Shown here piece after piece: positions 9,241-17,992 of a DNA stretch of 64,000 nucleotides. The stretch spans positions 868,501-932,500 of the forward strand of contig NZ_CP040094.1 of assembly GCF_013343235.1 (NCBI RefSeq), read 5' to 3'. Positions within the stretch are counted from its first letter, which is position 1. Every line of letters starts with the position of its first letter. This stretch comes from Nostoc sp. TCL240-02 (GTDB taxonomy: Bacteria; Cyanobacteriota; Cyanobacteriia; Cyanobacteriales; Nostocaceae). The translations under genes were made by a program, and so were the position numbers. A model generated the notes under the pieces. That model worked only from the letters and a program-made list of their open reading frames with translations. It was not told the origin of the DNA and made no database searches.

Positions 9241-9701
9241 GCCTAAAACCTTCGCCAATAATATCTGAACTTGGTGAAAATTCTACCATAGCAAAAACCT
9301 CACCTTGGGAGTCTAAGGATGTACATTTGCAAAGAAGCTCTCTTGTTTTATTTACAAACATAAGGAACCGCCCGAACAGTAGTCCGGGCGGAGTGTGGTG
9401 TGAGGAGTGAACGGAAACATTCGTCTCCGCTATCTCTATTGTAGGCGACATATCGGATTTTTCCAGCAATTGTTTAGGGGGCTGGAAAAATTTATTGGGG
9501 AATTGGGAATTGGGAATTGGGCATCGATAAAACATAGGGGGGCAAGGAAGAGGGGGGAGACTTGGGAGAGACTTGTTGAATAATTCTCCCTTTATCCTCC
9601 CTGTCCCCCTTGTCCTCCTTGTCCCCCTCATCCTCCTAATCTCCCCTGCTCCCTGCTCTCTTGCTTCTTCCCCAGTCCTCAGTCCCTAGTCCCTAGTCCC
9701 T
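9241..9701. other. Gap between trxA and guaB3 with heptamer and C/T-rich repeats
   Basis: About 460 bp. The left part (to about 9490) is the trxA upstream region. From about 9494 to 9530 there are GGGAATT units, and from about 9585 to 9700 a C/T-rich tract with TCCCTAG and CCTTGTCC units. No credible gene. A 140-codon frame crossing trxA upstream sequence and these repeats is rejected. Confidence 0.6.
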
Positions 9702-10865
9702 TCACTTACCCATACCTAATTGTTGGGCTTTTTGGTAGACTTTACCTTCGGTTAATAAAGAAGGGGCAATTACAACTTCTACTTGCTGCATTTCTTTAAT
9801 ATTTTTGGCTCCTAAAGTGCCCATACTCGTCTTTAAGGCTCCTAAAAGATTGTGAGTGCCATCATCTAGTCCGGCTGGGCCAATGAGTATTTGTTCTAGG
9901 CTACCAGTGGTGGCAACGCGAATGCGGGTGCCACGTGGCAAAACTGGGCTGGGAGTTGCCATACCCCAATGATAACCCCTTCCTGGGGCTTCTGCGGCTC
10001 TAGCAAAGGGTGAACCAATCATCACACCATCAGCACCGCAGGCGATGCATTTACAAATGTCGCCACCGGTGATTAAACCGCCATCAGCGATAATGGGAAT
10101 ATAGTTACCAGTTTCCTTGTAGTAATCATCTCGTGCTGCTGCACAATCTGCGATCGCAGTTGCCTGTGGCACACCCACACCCAACACCCCACGGGATGTA
10201 CAAGCAGCACCGGGGCCAATTCCCACTAGTACGCCAGCCGCCCCAGCTTTCAACAAATTCAACGTCACGTCGTAAGTCACGCAATTCCCCAACACCACAG
10301 GGATGGGCATGGAACGGCAAAATTCTGCTAAATCAAGTGGTATTACAGACTCTGGTGACAGATGTGCAGTAGAGACTACTGTAGCTTGAACAAAAAATAA
10401 ATCGGCCCCAGCTTTTGCCACCGCCTCACCATATTTACTTGCACCGGCTGGAGTTGCGCTTACCGCCGCAATGCCACCTTGTTGTTTAATTTCCTGAATA
10501 CGTTTTTCAATTAATTCCGGCTTTATTGGTTCGGCATAGAGTTCTTGCATCAGGGCAACAAATTCATCTTTCCCCACAGAGGCAATCCGATCTAATATTG
10601 GCTCTGGGTCAACGTAGCGAGTGTGAATCCCCTCTAAATTGAGGACACCTAATGCTCCCAACTGTGACAAACGTACAGCCATACGAACATCTACTACGCC
10701 ATCCATTGCACTGGCAATTATCGGAATTTCTCGCTCAATATTGCCAATACGCCACTTAGTATCTGCCAAACTAGGATCTAGTGTTCTGTTACCAGGAACT
10801 AGAGCAATTTCATCTATTCCGTAAGCTCTACGAGCTGTTTTTCCCCGCCCAAGTTGAATTTCCAC
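9702..10865 (-). CDS. guaB3: GuaB3-type IMP dehydrogenase-family protein
   Basis: 387 residues with an (alpha/beta)8 IMPDH/GMPR barrel and no CBS pair, shorter than classical Gua[14 protein letters not shown] (51-63) replaces the usual SAPMD motif, and the catalytic-loop motif is GPGAACTSR with Cys222. The phosphate-site residues [31 protein letters not shown] are conserved. Cyanobacteria and actinobacteria carry this GuaB3 branch beside classical GuaB. From memory of published work on a cyanobacterial GuaB3 it oxidises IMP to XMP, the first GTP-specific step, but the assignment here is by similarity of pattern. It stands alone between repeats. Confidence 0.85.
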   Translation of the reverse strand: MEIQLGRGKTARRAYGIDEIALVPGNRTLDPSLADTKWRIGNIEREIPIIASAMDGVVDVRMAVRLSQLGALGVLNLEGIHTRYVDPEPILDRIASVGKDEFVALMQELYAEPIKPELIEKRIQEIKQQGGIAAVSATPAGASKYGEAVAKAGADLFFVQATVVSTAHLSPESVIPLDLAEFCRSMPIPVVLGNCVTYDVTLNLLKAGAAGVLVGIGPGAACTSRGVLGVGVPQATAIADCAAARDDYYKETGNYIPIIADGGLITGGDICKCIACGADGVMIGSPFARAAEAPGRGYHWGMATPSPVLPRGTRIRVATTGSLEQILIGPAGLDDGTHNLLGALKTSMGTLGAKNIKEMQQVEVVIAPSLLTEGKVYQKAQQLGMGK

Positions 10866-11201
10866 GCTTTAACTTTTATTCAAATCTGTTTAAGCTAGGG
10901 TATCAAATTGTGAGATAAGTTGGGGTGTTTTTTCCCTGAGCTACACAGATAAATTCCATTTACGCAAGTCACCACTCAAAATTTTGATGGACGCAAAGTA
11001 TTCACTAAGCAACCAAATGAGCAAAAACAGTTAATTGGTTTTTATATTGTGTTGTTTGAGGGTTAATGTTGCGCTAGTTTTGCGATTGCTGTGGTTTCAT
11101 GTGTCTATTATTACTTAGTTAGTATCACGATTATTGGCATTAATCCTCTTAAATTTACCTATCTTGAATTACATCAAGACGATCAAATTCCCACTGATGA
11201 T
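10866..11201. other. Intergenic region, nothing recognised
   Basis: About 335 bp of AT-rich sequence upstream of guaB3 and downstream of the DUF218 gene. A 73-codon frame on the plus strand (11091-11312) overlaps the DUF218 gene and has no support. Confidence 0.4.
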
Positions 11202-11771
11202 TTACCGTTTATTTTTAGCTGCATCCACACCAGTGTAACCAGTTGCTATCCAAAGTATGGCTCTTGCTCCATCGCGGATAGATTTTTCGATAGATTCAGG
11301 GGGTTTTTCTGAAGGGACTGGCACTGGTTTTAAATAAATACCTCGACTACCCAAAATAATTTCGCCGATGACACAAGCCCGGCGCATGTGGAAGTCTGAA
11401 GTAATTAAATAAACGCTCTTGATACCACGAGCTTGCAAATCATCTACTAACGTAGTAAAATTAGTAACTGTATCTACGGCTTCATAATCCAGGTGTAAAC
11501 GCTTGGGATCAACACCAGCTTTGGTAAAGACTCGTTGCGTGAATCTAGGTGGACTACCCCCAGTAATCCAAATTGGTATATTTGGATGCTGGCGAACAAA
11601 TTCGGCCGTAAACTTCTCTCGCTCTAAACGTCTCGTTGAACCACCCAACACTACAACTGCTTGTGGCTGTACAAATTGGTTTTGTACTTCTTTGTATCCC
11701 CACCAGATAATTAGTGGTAAGACAAAAGCCATAAAACGAAAAGATTTACCTGTAAAGAGTAGCTTATTCAA
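11202..11771 (-). CDS. YdcF-like DUF218 protein with N-terminal membrane anchor
   Basis: 189 residues. A single hydrophobic segment (about 12-25) is followed by a DUF218 fold: AVVVLGGSTRRLEREK (38-53), PIWITGGS, VDTVTNFTTLVDDLQARGIKSVYLITSDFHMRRA. The conserved GG and the TSDFHMRR motif define the YdcF/SanA/ElyC-like family, proteins associated with envelope stability in enterobacteria whose reaction is unknown. The anchor suggests a membrane-bound domain on one face. It appears to be a single-gene unit. Confidence 0.82.
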   Translation of the reverse strand: MNKLLFTGKSFRFMAFVLPLIIWWGYKEVQNQFVQPQAVVVLGGSTRRLEREKFTAEFVRQHPNIPIWITGGSPPRFTQRVFTKAGVDPKRLHLDYEAVDTVTNFTTLVDDLQARGIKSVYLITSDFHMRRACVIGEIILGSRGIYLKPVPVPSEKPPESIEKSIRDGARAILWIATGYTGVDAAKNKR

Positions 11772-12156
11772 GGCTCGATAACTTTTTTTACTTAGTCAAA
11801 AATTTTCTCTAGCTAGAAGAAAAACAATAGTTGATAGTAGAGTAGCAAACTCCTCAATAATCTGCCCAAAAATATAAATTTGGGTGACTTTCATGTTACA
11901 GCGCGATTAAGCGGGTTTGAAGTTTTTCCTCTAATTGATGGATTATCCTAACCTGTATCGGAAAATTCATCAAAGGGTTCTAGCACCTTGTCGAAGAACT
12001 CCATTTAGGTTATCTCGAAAATCTCTCTCCTTTTAGAAGATACTTTGAAATTTCCCCCTTCCCATGTCGGAAAGGTAGTTAGTTTTTTCGTGGGTTTTTC
12101 CAGATGACCCTTCTCGCGTCTCTACACGCTGTATTTAAATATGATTGGCATCTATC
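11772..12156. other. Intergenic region, nothing recognised
   Basis: About 385 bp upstream of the DUF218 gene and downstream of the nuclease gene. AT-rich, with no repeats of note, no RNA-like hairpin with a U-tract, and no credible small gene. Confidence 0.4.
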
Positions 12157-13410
12157 CTACTCGCTAGTTGCTGCTTCTAGCCAGATTTCCACATCATCCG
12201 CTAGCAACTTCTGTGCAGCATCTAGCATTGATGTTGCTATGTCTTTGAGGTCTTCGCGGTTGTTTAAGTAAGTTTTCAAGGCTTCCATTGGGTCGATGCT
12301 GCTACTTGCACTCAATTCAGGAATCCGGGGTCTGGCTAATTGACTTACTAATTCTGCTTGAATGGTGTAGGTGTGAGCCGGACTTAAAGCAGTATGTAGA
12401 GAGGAACTATCAATTAAATCCATCTGTTCAGAGCGGAGTTTGTAAATTAGCCGCACTACAGCATCTTGAATATCATACTTAGCGATCGCTTTCATTAACA
12501 ACGCTTGCGGCTCATCTGCTTTCGAAACATCCACTTCAATGGTGCAGAAAGTCCGAACTGTTAAGGGACAAAATTCCCATTCAGCCTTTCCCCGTTCCAG
12601 TTCCAACATTACATAGCCTTTGTCTTCTTTTTCTTCACTAAAATCTACCCGCTCAATGCTTCCCGGATAAATCACCGGCGGGTTGTTAGATTTATTCAGG
12701 TTCTGGTGACGGTGGACATGTCCCAACGCTACATAATCAAAACAAGGTCGCGTTAGCAAAGATAGGGGTAAAGTAAAGCCTTTACCTACTGCTAAAAAGC
12801 GTTCTGCCCCCAAGCTAGCATTGTCAGCCATCAGGTGAGCCAAAAGGACAGTTGGCACATCGGGGTCAAGACGGCGAATTTCCCCTTCCATTACAACTCG
12901 TAAACGTTCCGTTAACAGTTCGTTGACTTCCGCCAAAGACGAACCTTCAGTCTCTTGGCGAGTCATCAGGGTAGAACGAGTCAACCAAGGGAGAGTAATT
13001 ACTTGCACTTTGCCATTACGGGTTTCAATGCAGTGAGTAGTTAATGTATCACCGACAACAAACCCTGGCACTCCCAAAGTTCGGTAAATATTTAAACTCG
13101 CTCCTCCCTGTCCTTGGGAATGTTGGTCGTGGTTGCCTACCAACAATACTGTTGGAATATTAGCATCCATAAGACGGCGAAATTGGCTGGCAAAAGCTTG
13201 TTGTACATAAGGCGGTGGTGTCGCATCCGGGAAAGCATCACCACCAAATATCACCATATCAACAGCATCAGTTAGCGCTCGGTCAATACATATAGACAAG
13301 GTATTGACAAAATCTTCCAATCGTGTATTTAACCCAGTTGTAGGATTAATTCGTCCGTGGGAGAAGCCGCTTCCCATGTGGATGTCGGAAAGATGGAGGA
13401 TTTTAATCAT
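12157..13410 (-). CDS. SbcD/Mre11-like metallophosphoesterase nuclease
   Basis: 417 residues. The metallophosphoesterase motifs are in order: LHLSDIHMGSGF (5-16), a DMVIFGGDAF block, VLLVGNHDQHS (91-101), LLAHLMAD and ALGHVHRHQ. This is the two-metal nuclease core of the SbcD/Mre11 family, which processes DNA ends and hairpins with an SbcC/Rad50 ATPase. No sbcC gene is next to it. The C-terminal 150 residues are less conserved and could be the capping or partner-binding part. A different exonuclease of the same superfamily remains possible. ATG 13410 gives MIKILHLSDIH. Confidence 0.82.
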   Translation of the reverse strand: MIKILHLSDIHMGSGFSHGRINPTTGLNTRLEDFVNTLSICIDRALTDAVDMVIFGGDAFPDATPPPYVQQAFASQFRRLMDANIPTVLLVGNHDQHSQGQGGASLNIYRTLGVPGFVVGDTLTTHCIETRNGKVQVITLPWLTRSTLMTRQETEGSSLAEVNELLTERLRVVMEGEIRRLDPDVPTVLLAHLMADNASLGAERFLAVGKGFTLPLSLLTRPCFDYVALGHVHRHQNLNKSNNPPVIYPGSIERVDFSEEKEDKGYVMLELERGKAEWEFCPLTVRTFCTIEVDVSKADEPQALLMKAIAKYDIQDAVVRLIYKLRSEQMDLIDSSSLHTALSPAHTYTIQAELVSQLARPRIPELSASSSIDPMEALKTYLNNREDLKDIATSMLDAAQKLLADDVEIWLEAATSE

Positions 13411-13463
13411 ATTTGTCTTTCGTCCTTAGTCATTTATCCTTTGTCTAATACTAATGACAAATA

Positions 13464-13506
13464 CTTCTCTACGAGAGGCTGCGCCAACGGCTTCGCTCAG
13501 TACAAG
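13464..13506. repeat. Dispersed Nostoc-type repeat (inverse copy at 60272-60315)
   Basis: A 43-bp GC-rich block (CTTCTCTACGAGAGGCTGCG...) that reappears as an imperfect reverse complement at 60272-60315 (CTTGTACTGAGCGAAGCCGT...). It lies in the gap between cysH and the nuclease gene. Confidence 0.7.
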
Positions 13507-13530
13507 TGACAAATGACCAATGACTAATAA

Positions 13531-14256
13531 CTAAATATGAATTCCGCATTCTGTTTTATCACTTCCCCGCCAACGTCCGGCGCGTTCGTCTTCACCTTCA
13601 CCTACTTTGGTGGTGATGGGTTGGTCGCCAATGCTGGGATAACCTTTGTCGTGGAGTGGGTTGTAGATAACTCCGTGTTCAGCCACGTAAACCCAGCTAT
13701 CTTGGCGTGTCCAGGTAGCAATGGGATTTACTTTCAACCGACCTTTACCATCAAATTCAAATATGGGCATATTCGCACGGGTTACTGCTTGGTCACGGCG
13801 GCGACCGGTAATCCAAGCGACGCTGTTGAGTTCGTCTAGACCCCGTAACAGTGGTTCAATTTTTGTAATGTGGTGGAATTTAGCAATGTCCGTATCCCAA
13901 AGTTTGTCGCCGTATTTGGCTTCAAAGGCTTCGCGGGTTTCTACATCTGGAGTTTTGAAAGTTTGCAAGTCCAGATTGTAAATTTCTTTGGCTTTGGCAA
14001 CTAATTCTAGGCTTTCAGGGAAGTGGTGCAAGGTGTCGAGAAAAATCACAGGAACGGGATGCTTCAGTTCACTGTAAAGAATATGGGTAATTATCATGTC
14101 ATCCACGTTAAAGGCGCTGGTTTGCACCAATCCCGTTGGGATATTCTCTATAGACCATGCCAGTATCTCTTTGGGAGTGGCAGTTTCAAATTGCTGATTT
14201 AATTTTTCTAAGTCAAAAGCGATCGCTTGGTTTCTAGATGCCGTAGAGACTGTCAT
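13531..14256 (-). CDS. cysH: Phosphoadenylyl-sulfate (PAPS) reductase, thioredoxin-dependent
   Basis: 241 residues. Motifs: the PP-loop region TSAFNVDDMI (46-55), the FLDTLHHFPES block, WITGRRRDQAVTR, and the C-terminal catalytic ECGIHI with the only cysteine. The cysteine pairs that hold a 4Fe-4S cluster in APS reductases are absent (FHHITKIEPL where CC..RK..PL would be), so PAPS rather than APS is the expected substrate. The enzyme makes sulfite for cysteine synthesis using thioredoxin. ATG 14256 gives MTVSTASRNQAIAFDLEKL. Confidence 0.92.
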   Translation of the reverse strand: MTVSTASRNQAIAFDLEKLNQQFETATPKEILAWSIENIPTGLVQTSAFNVDDMIITHILYSELKHPVPVIFLDTLHHFPESLELVAKAKEIYNLDLQTFKTPDVETREAFEAKYGDKLWDTDIAKFHHITKIEPLLRGLDELNSVAWITGRRRDQAVTRANMPIFEFDGKGRLKVNPIATWTRQDSWVYVAEHGVIYNPLHDKGYPSIGDQPITTKVGEGEDERAGRWRGSDKTECGIHI

Positions 14257-14557
14257 GATAATCTTCTATTCAAATATTTCTACCTTGATTAAGATTTATT
14301 TTACTCCATAAAGGCCCATATTCCGCTCGGAGTTCAGGTATTTATTCTGTTCGGAAATTACTACATTTTGGAACTGGGGAATAGGAAGTGGGGAGGCTAG
14401 AAAACTAACCCCTCATAAGTAAAAACCGATACTTAAGTTGCAAATTAATTTTTTGTTAAGAAAATTTACGGGAATTTAAGTTTTACAGTGCTTTTATAGA
14501 TATTTATACTGATTTTGATATGGTTAAGGAACTATTAAAAAAAGGGTTTTTACTTAA

Positions 14558-14662
14558 ATGAACGATTCAAAATTCAGCAACCCGTTAGGCCAATCTATAA
14601 TTATGGGCGCTTTAATGATGTTAACCAGTGTTGGCGTTATTACAATAATGAACTTTTTCTAA
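14558..14662 (+). CDS. Candidate 34-residue membrane miniprotein
   Basis: ATG at 14558, stop TAA at 14660-14662. The product starts MNDSKFSNPLGQSIIMGALM and continues with a hydrophobic helix to a C-terminal NFF, a single transmembrane segment with a short polar N-terminus, like many photosynthetic or respiratory miniproteins. AAAGGG lies about 12 nt upstream. A strong terminator follows 40 bp after the stop, which suggests a dedicated short transcript. I do not recognise it as a named photosystem, cytochrome b6f or NDH subunit. It could be noncoding RNA instead. Confidence 0.5.
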   Translation: MNDSKFSNPLGQSIIMGALMMLTSVGVITIMNFF

Positions 14663-14701
14663 GATAGAAATTTCTAATTTTAGCAATAAGACTTCACATA
14701 G

Positions 14702-14737
14702 TCCTGCTCAAAACTGAGTGGGATTTTTATTTTTTAT
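14702..14737 (+). terminator. Rho-independent terminator after the miniprotein gene
   Basis: TCCTGCTCA (14702-14710), loop AAAC, TGAGTGGGA (14715-14723), a 9-bp stem with two G-U pairs, then TTTTTATTTTTTAT. No other plus-strand gene precedes it within reach, which points to a short transcript from about 14500. Confidence 0.8.
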
Positions 14738-14837
14738 CTAGATATATCAGTGTATATTAATTTTCTTCTGTGACTTTCCGCTCAGAAGGATTTTTAAGCC
14801 GTGTTTCTACATTAGAGAGCTTAAAATTGATATCCGT

Positions 14838-16427
14838 CTAATGACTGATTGGTGCTTTCGCTCCGGCACCGCCTTTACCCAAGAATAGTAATAGAGGTAA
14901 TGAGCAAAGGAACCCGATCCCTACCACTCGAAAGCAATCTGCATAAGATAAAACAGCAGCTTGAGTATTTACTGTTTGACTTAATAAAGCTAGTGCTTGT
15001 TGCTGTGCTGTTGCCGCATCCATACCTTGGCTTTGAAGTGCCCCATTGAGCAAATCTAGACGTTGATTGGTTTCTGGGTCATAAGGGCTAAGTTTTGCTA
15101 ACAAGATAGCTCGATGAAAAGTTTGTCTTCGGTCAAGCAGAGTGGTAAGTAGGGCAATGCCGATACTGCCACCTAGTTGTCGAGTCAGGTTGTAGAAACC
15201 AGATCCAGCAGAAACATCTTGTTTAGGTAGCGGACCTAAAACTGCCAAACTCAAAGGCAGAAACATCAACACAGTAAAAGCCCCACGCCATACCAATGGC
15301 CAAAATAAATCATCTGTGCCCGTTTGTGGGGTAATTGCTGCTAGTTGAAACATAACTCCAGATGATCCAACAGCGCCCATTGCAATTAAAAATCGGGCAT
15401 CAATTTTACTGGACAGCTTGCCTAATAGAACCATAACGATCGCAGACGCTAAAGCACCAGGCGCTAACAATAGTCCTGTCTGCGTTGCCGTAAAGTGCAG
15501 TACACTCTGAGCAAATATCGGCACAGCAAAGAGTGTGCCATAAAGCCCCATACCCACTACTGCTGAGAGAACGCTTCCCGCAGCTAAAGAACGGTGACGC
15601 AAAACTCTCAAATCAACGGCAGGATGGGCTATTTTCAACTCATACCAAATAAATAGCCCTAATCCGATAATACTGGCGATCGCTAACATGGTGATGAAAC
15701 CGGAGGAAAACCAGTCTTCTTTCTCTCCTTCTTCTAACAAAGTTTGCAGACAGCCGATCGCAATAATCAAAAACCCAATGCCGAACCAATCGACGGATTG
15801 GCTTTGTGTCTCGCTTTTGTCTTTGTCTTTGGGCAAAAACATGAAGGACATTGCTACTGCAACGATGCCGAAGGGAATATTAACAAAGAAAATCCACCGC
15901 CAGCCCAAACCATCTACCAAGAATCCCCCTAAAGTCGGGCCGATAGCTGGGCCAGCAATTACACCTACTCCAAAAACTGCCTGTGCCAAACCCTGTTCAG
16001 CAGGTGGAAAAGTCTCGAACAAAATTGCTTGGGCTTTAGCTAGCAACCCGCCACCACATAAACCTTGAAGAATTCGGGAAATAACTAGCATCGGTAAATT
16101 GAATGCTAACCCACATAAAACCGAGGCTAGGGTAAAGCCAATCAACGAGAAGATAAAGTAAGTTTTGCGTCCAAAGTAATCTCCCAGCCATGCAGATAAG
16201 GGAATTAAGACGACATTTGCGATCGCATATCCAGTTACTACCCAACCTACCTCACTGACAGTTGCACCCAAACTGGCTTGGATATCCGTCAGGGCAACGT
16301 TAACAATACTAGTATCAATTACTTCTAAAATTGCACCAAGAGAAGCTGTCAAAGCGATCGCCCACTTCAATGGCCCGTGGACATAACCAAATTGATCAAA
16401 ACTAGAACGTTTAATGTTGGTAGCCAT
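14838..16427 (-). CDS. DHA2-family (EmrB/QacA-like) multidrug exporter
   Basis: 529 residues from ATG 16427 (MATNIKRSSFDQFGY). A TTG start at 16445 would add six residues. About 14 hydrophobic segments. Motif A-like LGDYFGRKTYF lies near 87-97 and GWRWIFFVNIPFG near 180, the DHA2 hallmark. It would export drugs or lipophilic compounds using the proton gradient, in Gram-negatives usually with a membrane-fusion partner, which is not encoded nearby. It is divergent from a TetR gene with a perfect palindrome in between, so it is probably repressed by that regulator. Confidence 0.9.
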   Translation of the reverse strand: MATNIKRSSFDQFGYVHGPLKWAIALTASLGAILEVIDTSIVNVALTDIQASLGATVSEVGWVVTGYAIANVVLIPLSAWLGDYFGRKTYFIFSLIGFTLASVLCGLAFNLPMLVISRILQGLCGGGLLAKAQAILFETFPPAEQGLAQAVFGVGVIAGPAIGPTLGGFLVDGLGWRWIFFVNIPFGIVAVAMSFMFLPKDKDKSETQSQSVDWFGIGFLIIAIGCLQTLLEEGEKEDWFSSGFITMLAIASIIGLGLFIWYELKIAHPAVDLRVLRHRSLAAGSVLSAVVGMGLYGTLFAVPIFAQSVLHFTATQTGLLLAPGALASAIVMVLLGKLSSKIDARFLIAMGAVGSSGVMFQLAAITPQTGTDDLFWPLVWRGAFTVLMFLPLSLAVLGPLPKQDVSAGSGFYNLTRQLGGSIGIALLTTLLDRRQTFHRAILLAKLSPYDPETNQRLDLLNGALQSQGMDAATAQQQALALLSQTVNTQAAVLSYADCFRVVGIGFLCSLPLLLFLGKGGAGAKAPISH

Positions 16428-16470
16428 TGTCAGAGCGATTCCCAAAGCAAAAATTATATATCTTACTATA

Positions 16471-16487
16471 TACGCTACGGTAGCGTA
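16471..16487. promoter_or_regulatory. 17-bp perfect palindromic operator between the exporter and TetR genes
   Basis: TACGCTAC-G-GTAGCGTA, a perfect inverted repeat 44 bp upstream of the exporter ATG. It is flanked by AT-rich TATATA-type sequence that would suit promoter elements. Position and shape fit the operator of the divergent TetR-family regulator (16681-17277). Confidence 0.75.
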
Positions 16488-16680
16488 TCATATAAGAATG
16501 GTCAAGAGAGACTTCAACGAAAAGCGGCAGAAATACTTATGCTAAAGATGGATAGTCATTTTTGCTGTTTTCGTGCATGAAAACTGGGTAGTAGGGCTTA
16601 TTCGTTTCCCAGATGGTACGTTCTATACCCAAAGGTAGAAGCAAATTGCCAAGAAGATATTTCTTGGGGATGATATTTTT

Positions 16681-17277
16681 ATGAGTAACCAAATCAACAG
16701 CCCTTCTGGACGACCACGCAGCATCCACGCCGACCAAGCGATTCTGCAAGCGACCTTAGATTTGCTTGCAGAGGTAGGATATCAGAGCATGAGTATAGAA
16801 GCGATCGCTTCTCGTGCTGGAGTCGGTAAAACAACCATCTATCGGCGTTATACTTCCAAAGAAGAACTAGTTGCAGACGCGATAGAAAGTTTGAGAGATG
16901 ATTTAGCGATCCCCGATACTAGCAGCTTTTGGGGAGACATGGATATTTTGATCGAGAATGCCGCCAAAAAGATAGATAGTCCCCTTGGTCGTCAGACACT
17001 TGCTTTGATAATTAGTACAGCGTCTAGCAATCCTCAGTTTGCAGAGGTTTACTGGACAAAATATATAAAACTCCGACGTGAAGCATTTTCTAAAGTACTT
17101 GAGCGTGCCCAGTCTAGAGGCGAAATACACAAGGATGCAGACGTAGATTTAATTATCGACCTAGTGAGCGGGTCGCTATATTATGCACTGATCTTTAAAC
17201 CCACAACCGAGCCAGTAGAAGCATATATGCGCCGCACTATGAATCTTCTTATAAAGGGAGTAGGGAGTAGAGAGTAA
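16681..17277 (+). CDS. TetR/AcrR-family transcriptional regulator of the divergent exporter
   Basis: 198 residues. HTH: MSIEAIASRAGVGKTTIYRRY at about 37-57, immediately recognisable as AcrR-type. The C-terminal helical domain has the TSSFWGDMDILIENAAKKI region seen in TetR proteins that control efflux pumps. The divergent exporter and the palindrome at 16471-16487 suggest it represses the exporter. The distance from the palindrome to its own ATG is nearly 200 bp, so autoregulation would act on a long leader. ATG 16681 gives MSNQINSPSGRPRS. Confidence 0.88.
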   Translation: MSNQINSPSGRPRSIHADQAILQATLDLLAEVGYQSMSIEAIASRAGVGKTTIYRRYTSKEELVADAIESLRDDLAIPDTSSFWGDMDILIENAAKKIDSPLGRQTLALIISTASSNPQFAEVYWTKYIKLRREAFSKVLERAQSRGEIHKDADVDLIIDLVSGSLYYALIFKPTTEPVEAYMRRTMNLLIKGVGSRE

Positions 17278-17416
17278 GGGAGACAGGGGGACAAGTGGGA
17301 CAAGGGGAAAGAATAACCTATGCCCAATTCCCACCTTTAACTTGTTAGCAAAATAACTTTTCACAAACGGTCGTAAATGAGATGATGGGTTAATTAGAGA
17401 AAAAGGTGAACAATTG

Positions 17417-17770
17417 TTATTTTTCTCCTTCCGCTTCTGGTTGCAGAATAGCATTACAGTACTGAATGAGGGTTGTCAAGCGATCGCTAATCGTCTGAAG
17501 TCTCGTCTGTGCAGTAGATGCTTGCCGCGCTCCTTGCAAAAACATCACATCTATCGCCAACAAACGCAATTGCTTACTCATTTCCGTTTGATAAGACTGT
17601 ACTCGCCAGTTTTCATCAGCCAAAGGCACAATCTGCTGTCCGAAAAATTGCTGCAACGAGGCTACACGCACTCGCAGTTCAGGCGCAGCAATTTGGGTCG
17701 TTGTGGCATCGGAGCGTAATTGCTCTAGCAAGGTTACGAGTGCCAAATATTTCTCAGGGTTTAAAGACAT
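17417..17770 (-). CDS. patD: PatD-like heterocyst frequency control protein (tentative)
   Basis: 117 residues, all helical by appearance: LVTLLEQLRSDATTTQIAAPELRVRVASLQQFF, then MSKQLRLLAIDVMFLQGARQ and TRLQTISDRLTTLIQYCNAIL. Length and helical heptad pattern agree with the small protein named PatD in Nostocales, which binds FtsZ and affects heterocyst frequency. I recall the family only roughly, so the name is tentative. No membrane segment or catalytic motif. It is divergent from rel, with a hairpin between them. Confidence 0.55.
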   Translation of the reverse strand: MSLNPEKYLALVTLLEQLRSDATTTQIAAPELRVRVASLQQFFGQQIVPLADENWRVQSYQTEMSKQLRLLAIDVMFLQGARQASTAQTRLQTISDRLTTLIQYCNAILQPEAEGEK

Positions 17771-17853
17771 CCAGTGCTAGTTAAGATAGTATTAGTGTCA
17801 AGTAATTTTTCTTTTACAATAAACTTTCTTAACGGCTTATCAGTACTAAAAGC

Positions 17854-17879
17854 AAGCCTCAAATCAGGATTTGAGGCTT
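17854..17879. terminator. Free-standing terminator-like hairpin upstream of rel
   Basis: AAGCCTCAAAT (17854-17864), loop CAGG, ATTTGAGGCTT (17869-17879), a perfect 11-bp stem followed by TTATTT on the plus side and CTTTTAG-like sequence on the minus side. It lies between two divergent genes, where no transcript should end, so it could be an attenuator in the rel leader or end a short RNA. Confidence 0.55.
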
Positions 17880-17992
17880 TATTTGCCATCAATGGATTTT
17901 CAAGGTTATTGGGCGACAGCATTTTCTTAGGGTGATGCTGCCACTTTTATTTATCATTCACTTATCTACCGATCCTATCCAAACCCACTTGT

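Noticed and set aside
9209..9631. 140-codon frame spanning the trxA 5' end and the repeat tract
   Set aside because: Encodes low-complexity sequence from heptamer and C/T-rich repeats and overlaps trxA.
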